Source: Laetiporus sulphureus 93-53
Lineage: Eukaryota; Basidiomycota; Agaricomycetes; Polyporales; Laetiporaceae
Length of the DNA stretch: 64,000 nt
Assembly: GCF_001632365.1 (NCBI RefSeq)
Contig: NW_024468522.1
Location: 569,489-633,488, forward strand
Reading direction: 5' to 3'
In this document: positions 57,599-64,000 of the stretch, piece after piece
Layout: the number at the start of each line of letters is the position of its first letter
How positions within the stretch are numbered: position 1 is the stretch's first letter
The notes under the pieces: generated by a model
Seen by the model: only the letters and a program-made list of their open reading frames with translations
Databases searched by the model: none
Told to the model about the DNA's origin: nothing
Made by a program: the position numbers and the translations under genes

Positions 57599-58559
57599 AT
57601 GGCTACCATTACTGGCACAGTCGACTTCGTCGTTGGCGAGGAAACCTTTCAGACCTGGTACCAGGTCTACGGAGACCTCAAGTCGGGTGTGCGCCCTGTG
57701 ATCACCCTTCACGGCGGACCTGGCATTCCTCATACCTACATGCTGTCCCACGTCGACTTGTACAAGTTGAACGGCATCCCTGTCATCTTCTACGATCAGC
57801 TCGGCTGCGGCAACTCTACCCACCTGCGCCACAAGGGCAAGGAGTTCTGGACCTTCGAGCTGTTCATGGATGAACTCGAGAACCTCGTCGCGAAGCTCGG
57901 CATACAGGACAGCTACGATGTCGTGGGGCACTCCTGGGGCGGCATGCTCGCCGCCTCGTTCATCTGTGCGCGCCAGCCTGCAGGCCTTAAGCGCCTCATC
58001 CTCTTTAGCACGCCTTCTTCGATGGAATTGTGGCAGAAGGGCACGCGCTCGCTGCTCCAAGGATTGCCGGAGAATGTGAGGGAGTCAATCGAAAAGCACG
58101 AGGCGGCAGGAACGACCGACTCCCCCGAGTACCAGAAGGCAGCTGAAGTCTTCTTAGCTAAGCACGTTTGCCGGATCCATCCGCCCCCCGAGGATCTGGC
58201 CAACGCATTCATTTCGCAAAGCCAAGATCCGACCGTCTACTCTATCATGTAAGAGCACTTATGCTCTTCAGGTGCAATTATTGACATGACTTGTTCATAG
58301 GAATGGCCCATCCGAATTCTACATCACCGGTACGATCAAGAACTGGTCCATCATCGACAAGCTGCACACGATCAAGCAGCCGACCTTGGTCATAAACGGC
58401 GCGTTCGACGAGGCTCAAGACCTCTGTGTTGCCCCTCTGTTCCAACACATCCCGAAGGTGAAGTGGGTGCAGTTTGCGAACAGCTCGCACCTGGCTAGCT
58501 TCGAGGAGAGGGAGCGGTACATGCAGGTCCTGTCGGACTTCCTGAAGTTGGAGTTGTAA
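57599..58559 (+). CDS. Proline iminopeptidase-like hydrolase
   Basis: An intact alpha/beta hydrolase of peptidase family S33. Relatives release N-terminal proline or hydrolyse amino-acid amides. The start MATITGTVDFVVG has a good context (CACCATGG). HGGPGIPHTYM is the oxyanion-hole motif. VGHSWGGMLA holds the nucleophile Ser, INGAFDEAQD the Asp and NSSHLASFEERERYM the His. One 52-nt intron (58249-58300) interrupts between YSIM and NGPSEFYITG. No signal peptide, so probably cytosolic. The decayed paralogue is on the other side of the Helentron in the opposite orientation. Confidence 0.88.
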
Positions 58560-59309
58560 GGAACGCCGAGTGCGATTGTACCTGTTTGCTGCAATTTGGA
58601 AATGTTAACCAGAAGCTGTGATTTACTCAGATTGAATGGTCTTATTGATAACTGGGAAGGAGGACCCTACTGTTTGCGCCCGAACCTGTGGCGCATTCCG
58701 CTTCGAGCGCCCGTTTTTGCAACATCGAATGGGCACTTGGGTACCGCTTCAGAAGAGTAATGCTCAACTACACTTGCTTCAGCATCACACTACCAGCAGC
58801 TGCATACTATACCAGGACTCAGCGGTCTGTCTATCAAGAAATTGTCTTAATGCCTCGGTATTTGTTGTTATCTTGTCGATGCGCAATCCTAGAATCACAT
58901 CAGTTTTTGATAATTCTGACCAGCCTGTCGAGCAGATCGGATATTGCGTGACGCGGCTCTGAACCTGCCCGGGCCTGAGACCATTCATATGAGTTCATAT
59001 GAGTAGTAAGGAAGTGGCGGCATGATTACAGTACGCATATAGCGACCTACTAAACAGTCACGCGGCGCGGCGCTCGCGAGTCCCGCTTTTTCTCATTATC
59101 CAGTCTTTCCCTGGCTCCAATGTCCGACGCGACGTGCATCTTACTGGTGGCCGGACGACGCTTACAAGTTTCAAGAATCACATATACAGTCCTAAGGTGG
59201 TACGATACATAGTACAAACCCGCATGCATGTCCCTGACAATATCCTACAAGGGAGCGACGTAAAGGCAATGACTCAAGAAACAACACCACAAACGAAAAT
59301 AGACCACGA
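58560..59309. other. Convergent intergenic region
   Basis: 3' flanks of the iminopeptidase and DUF4336 genes. A short direct repeat of CATATGAGTT lies at 58988-59003. No gene. Confidence 0.5.
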
Positions 59310-60610
59310 TCAGTCGAGATACCATTTGTACGCCTCGCACCAAGCCGCTTTGGCGTCCTTCTCGATCACATCCTGATAAAGATAGCATCAATACTGAGCC
59401 TCAGGAATATTCATGGTCCGGTAGGAATGCTCACGCCGTGGCATGGAATGATGCGCTCGAAGTCCCAGCCGGCAACCGTCTTCACGTCGCGTTTCATGGC
59501 TCTAGCGCAAAATGAGTAATAAATCTATGGATGCAGAAAATAGAACACAAATACTCCTTGTCCACTCCTAGAGTCCAGGCGAAGCGCTTGTGCATCGACG
59601 CGAAGGGGTGAAGTAGGCCGCCGATAAGTGGGATCCTCCCGGACGACCCGGTTTTAGAGTACTGTGCACGAACAGCGCATTCAGCAGCTTAAGCTTCTGC
59701 TTAGTTTAGAGAGGGAAGAACGTACCTGCTCCGTGGGAGGGAGGTTGAAGAGCAGATCGGCTTCCATCATGGTCTTTGACGCAGGATGGAAGAACGCGAC
59801 GTCCTTGTTCTTGAAACCAGAGAAATAGCTGGAATCAATAATCCTGAGCTGGATGACCCATCCATTCAGAAGAACAACTCACCAGTGCTTGATCTATGGG
59901 ACATTTTCAGCATGCCATGCAACCCGAATCAAAGTAGTATGACGCACGTCATCCTCGAATCCGTATTTGGTATCCGGAGGATCAGAACCCCAAGCTATAT
60001 GAGACAGCTTGTATCTCAGGTAATCATTGGTGACTGAAGGGAGAGTTCTCACTTCCGTCGACCTTCAGTCCCTCCTTGGCCTTCAAGTCTGCGGCTTCCT
60101 TCACAGCAATCAACTTGGCATCCGGCCATTCTTTCTTGAACTCCCCTGCCAGGGCATCTCAAACTCATGAGATACCGAAAAAAGACAGAGTTGAGGCTGC
60201 GCACCGAGGAACATGTGGTGCACTGCATCTGCACCGATGATCCACCTGCAAAAGATGCCCAAATGAGCAAGGCTGGAGGTTCGTCAGATCAAGCACTTAC
60301 TTCACAGGACCGAGTTCCCTCAGCGTCATTTTCGTGTCCTCAGTGAGCGGGGTCGACGCGAGCACCCATACGTCACCGTTCTGCAGCCGAACAGCAGTCG
60401 ACCTTCCCCCGACTGGAAACAAACCGAAACGCGCGAACGGGCTAAATAACAACTCAGAGATCTCCCTTCCGCTCATTAATGGATATGATGACTTACCAGG
60501 AGAACGTCCAGACACCCTTCGCGACCTGCGACACTCGAACGCGTGAGAAGAAATAAGTTGACGACGGGTCGGCGTCGCCTTACCTCGCGTATAACGCATG
60601 TGCTGTCCAT
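59310..60610 (-). CDS. DUF4336 family protein
   Basis: A member of the DUF4336 family, whose fold is related to metallo-beta-lactamases; its function is unknown. The start exon reads MDSTCVIRE, followed in phase by VAKGVWTFSCPFARFGLFPVGGRSTAVRLQ. DVWVLASTPL, WIIGADAVHHMFL and EFKKEWPDAKLIAV follow. Further exons give YFSGFKNKDVAFFHPASKTMMEADLLFNLPPTEQ (in parts), RDVKTVAGWDFERIIPCHG and, after a last intron (about 59373-59434), DVIEKDAKAAWCEAYKWYLD. About eight exons. The His pair in DAVHH and the final CHG are the likely metal-binding positions, judged by family pattern. Confidence 0.82.
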
Positions 60611-61314
60611 GTTAGCTGAGTCCGTGGGTGGAGGTTCACTGCAGGGGATATATTGACTGGATTATGAAAATGACTTGCTTATAAGCCAGCGAGCGACACG
60701 CATGAGGCTGCCCCGCGACGAGTGACGTCGTCCCCCCCCCTGTATGTCGCGATCACGTGAGCCATTCTGACGCGACGCGACCTGTTAAATCTGCACTATA
60801 ATTCCTATTATCTACAGCTTGCAAAATAATCTAGTACTTAATCTTTTGTGAAGTCAAACGACCTTGGATAAGCATGATGAAACGACATTTGTGGACCAGG
60901 GAACACCACGTCACGACCCACGCGATCGTGATGAGGCATCGGTCGACTTTCAATTCATGCCGATTGAGTCGCAGACGGATATGTGTTCTCCAATTTATGT
61001 ATCACGTCCCACAAACCTCATGCACAAGGATTCTACAGTTGAATACCTCAAAAAGTGCAGCATTGGGTGGGGACAGACACGCCGTTCTCTGCCAGAGTCC
61101 GATCTCATAATGAAGAGCATAAGCGGGCCCGGGCCGGAAATGGACGCTATGCATTATAGAGTAATAACCGCAGATCATCCTGATAGACTTGAATTAACTA
61201 CCAATTGAAAAACGAACGGTCGTATTGGGTGTACGACAAAGCGGGCAGTGCGGGATATCGCAAAGATATGCATTAGACCATATTGCAACACTGACAAACC
61301 AAATTAGAGGAACA
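60611..61314. other. Intergenic
   Basis: Promoter side of the DUF4336 gene with a TATA-like ATATATT near 60648, a C-run at 60733-60742, and the 3' flank of the second seven-TM gene. No gene supported. Confidence 0.45.
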
Positions 61315-62511
61315 TCAGACCGACATGTCGCCGTCATGAACGAGTTCTTGTGTAACATTGACGGCGACCTTGGACGCGTTGCGAACCTCCATCGTTGACC
61401 CCTCCGAGGCAAACCGTAGGCTAGATATCTTCTGAAGACGAATACCTCCCGAGCTGGCATTTGTCATGACTTTCGTGCTCGTATCTTCTGTCCAGCCCTT
61501 TCCTGTAGCTACGCGGAAGACGATCAAGAAAGATGATACAGTCTGTATGTTAACAGGATGAGCTACTATGATAAGGTTATGACATTTCAGGGAGATCGAG
61601 ACTCACCTGAATCTGACCCACTGCCCCAATGAAGGCCTGCGCGACCGGCGAGTTGAGCGCAGTCGGGACGATGAACAGAATCATGAAAGCCGAGAACAGC
61701 GACGCCGATTCGACCAGAATCGCAGCCACGTTGACGTATTCCGATACGTGATCCGCGCCGAGGACCTTCTTGATGCGCTGGCGGAAGGCGAGGATCCGGA
61801 TCACGATGAAGATGGTGACGACAACGTTCAGAGCGAGCGTCATGCAGAAATATGCGAGGGTGAAGTTGACCGCCCCAAATGGAGAAGAGCGGGAGGTCTG
61901 CACGAGGAAGACCGTTCCCAGTGCTGCGTGCGTTTGTGAGCTTACAGGGCGAATCGGTGGCGGACCGAAGCTTACCGACAGAGGCAAGAAGCATGAGGCA
62001 GGGCAGAAACATTATTGAATATAGTACAGGCCGATGAAGACTTGAGTGTATGACCATACACCGCCAGACCTGTGCGCAAACTGGCATCAGGCCAATCGTA
62101 CATCACACAAACGCGACTTACCAACAATCCATCCATAAGCCAATTCCCTATGACAAACGACACGTTACCCAGCTCATCGACCGGTATCCAAAACATGTCG
62201 TTCTCATACTTAGACGGGCCTCCAGGATAGTTCCGGTTCTCCACAAACGCGAGCTGCGTGAACTTGTCGTTTGCGCCCATGAAGAACGTGCCGAGGATGA
62301 AGATAACCGTAATGAACGTAAGGAAGGCGACGGGCCGCTCGTAATCGAGGCGATTGACCTGCTTGACGAGGAGCGCGAAGCATATCGCGAAGAGCGTGAG
62401 CTCGACTCCGTACACGATGTTGCTCAGGAGCGCCCCCTGCAGCCACGTCTCTTCCGCGAGGATCGTCGCGGCATCTTCGTAGGGTGCCCAGGGGTTTGAG
62501 CTGTTCGTCAT
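61315..62511 (-). CDS. Fungal seven-TM protein, right paralogue
   Basis: Paralogue of 37334-38468 and of the same uncharacterised family. It begins MTNSSNPWAPYEDAATILAE. The first exon has LLSNIVYGVELTLFAICFAL, FLTFITVIFILGTFFMG and VSFVIGNWLMDGLLV. Later exons give FTLAYFCMTLALNVVVTIFI, SASLFSAFMILFIVPTAL and TVSSFLIVFRVATGKGWTE. The C-terminal tail is longer than in the left copy, ending VHDGDMSV. The loop between spans 2 and 3 (TQLAFVENRNYPGGP) is almost identical in both, which suggests it matters for function. Four exons; predicted in the membrane with a cytosolic tail. Confidence 0.78.
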
Positions 62512-64000
62512 GGAAGGGCAGGCGCTGCCCCACAGGTCGGTCGTATGGGTTTAACGGGCAAACAGGAGAGAAACGGAAACGGAGCAAAAGCACCGGTCAG
62601 AAGCAAATCATGAGTCCAGTGTCAACGTAACGGAATATCCTTATTCGCGCCCCGCACCGGCTGACATGATCGGACCTTTGGGGGGTGTTCACGTTGCGGC
62701 GTCCAGATGCAACGTGAAAATGGAGCGGGTAGGGACATCACGTTGCTCGGCGACAGTGCGGGATCACACTGCCGACGCAGCGGCACCGAGAAATGTACGA
62801 ACCGTTAGTCTTCCATTACGGTTGAGCAGGACAGGACGCCGTCAGGCGGACGTGGAACGGGGCACGAAGCAGGGCCTCGCTAAGCTTGCCCACATGCCAT
62901 GGTACTTCTGGCGCGAGGGGGGTCGTGAGATATCCGGATTCGTGGGAGTATCGTCTCTCTGGCTGATCAAGGATGGTGTTTATCTTACCAAAAATATACA
63001 GTGCAGCGCATATACATTACTCATAATGCCGGTCCACAGGCGGGTATTTGGAAATGAATGACTAGCGCTCGTTCCGATATTTTCTATGACGCTCATACAG
63101 CTGAGTCGCGCGTGATAATTATAGAATGCAGGCAGGAGAGAGGTTGTGGTCAGCTCACCTCGGCAAAGGTACCTGGCGGCGACAGTAGTTACGTGCTGCA
63201 TCACGCCGCTGCTTCTATCTATGACAGCCAACCCGACAGAACGAACGTCGAGAGCCGGCTCGACCACGCTCGACCACACCGCTTTCGTGATTGTTTCAGT
63301 TTTCATGTCAAAATTAAACCTCACGGCAAGGGAATAGACACGGCGATGTGCCTCAAGGACTTTGAACTTTGACGCAATTCAGGATGTTCGTCTGATCAGT
63401 ACATTGTTCCAGTGATCATACCCTCCCGGAAGAAGCGGAAATTTTCCGACAGCAGCAGGCACTGTTATACTGGAAGCCACAAGCATCCTACTTGAAAGAG
63501 TAAGTACAATTCGTCCCCAGAGGACCGCTTTGTGGCGAAGGACAAGGTGAGACCTACTAGCGTCGGCATCTTCCGTTCAACCATTGGTGGCCGCTGCAAA
63601 GCAAGCGTCTGTGATTCCTTCTTAGTTCTCACATCGCCCTGCTAACTGCTAGCTAGCATGCTATGATGCTTGATATCAAAAGCCCACGAGCTTCCTGGAC
63701 GCAGCTGCTAGGACATGTCCTATTGTTTAGATTTAGGCATGAACGTTCAATCTGCGAACAATCCAGCCGAACGGTGACTGCGCCATGAAATTATTGGAGT
63801 CTTCGTCCGACAAACAAGTGACAAGGTTGAGACAGGCAGAGAATTTCACGTCTGATGAAGCAAGAATGATAAGGAATGGGGTGTTATCGTTAAACGCTAG
63901 GCACAGGGCCCGGGCACAGATCATGGTTCGCAACGTTTTGGACTTCAACGCTCAAGCTTTAATGCCCATGGCGAACGGCTCCCATTCGATCAACCATCTT
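62512..64000. other. Intergenic to window end
   Basis: Promoter side of the seven-TM gene, then 1.2 kb of unassigned sequence. ORFs of up to 131 codons occur, but none shows a family motif or fungal gene structure. Confidence 0.4.

Noticed and set aside
1..64000. CRISPR arrays, bacterial operons, rRNA
   Set aside because: The window is eukaryotic. No regularly spaced short repeats and no conserved rRNA segments were seen.

Overview
The window looks like nuclear DNA of an Agaricomycete (basidiomycete). Genes are dense and carry many short introns of about 50-60 nt. The families are typical of mushrooms and wood-decay fungi: a Fet3-type multicopper ferroxidase, a berberine-bridge-type FAD oxidase, fungal-type F-box proteins, an orphan seven-TM family and a small PARP-type zinc-finger protein. 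All gene models below were built by eye from reading frames, splice signals and family motifs; nothing was searched in a database.

Layout. 0.7-8.8 kb: ferroxidase (+), RUS/DUF647 protein (-), BBE-like oxidase (-). 10.0-16.6 kb: a tandemly duplicated and partly decayed series of zinc-finger genes (PARP-type finger fused to RING, PARP-type finger alone, two RING relics, C2H2-RING). 17.6-20.3 kb: a small gag-only LTR retroelement with intact LTRs and target duplication, nested in an older element. 20.6-27.0 kb: phospholipase D and a kinase-like protein, both minus. 27.8-30.0 kb: four non-autonomous elements (two MITEs, two long foldbacks), probably CACTA-like. 30.6-34.1 kb: a tandem pair of F-box genes. 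35.4-38.5 kb: a protein-histidine methyltransferase and a seven-TM protein. 39.7-40.6 kb: a broken proline iminopeptidase-like gene. 40.9-55.4 kb: a roughly 14.4 kb Helentron/Helitron-like element. 57.6-62.5 kb: an intact proline iminopeptidase-like gene, a DUF4336 protein and a second seven-TM paralogue.

The centrepiece is the Helentron-like element. It encodes a Rep-helicase transposase (HUH motif, two-tyrosine motif, complete Pif1-type helicase motifs) with an apparent ubiquitin-peptidase-like cysteine protease domain at its C terminus. Downstream lie intron-containing cargo genes: two unknown proteins with possible OB-like segments, a nucleotidyltransferase-fold protein and weaker ORFs. 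The outer limits are marked by a 13-bp inverted repeat and a GC-rich hairpin followed by CTAG. A 221-bp MITE sits exactly in the conserved APTG motif of the helicase and shifts its frame, so this copy is probably no longer autonomous. The host genes on the two sides are paralogous (seven-TM and iminopeptidase families), and the left iminopeptidase copy has lost the segment with its catalytic histidine.
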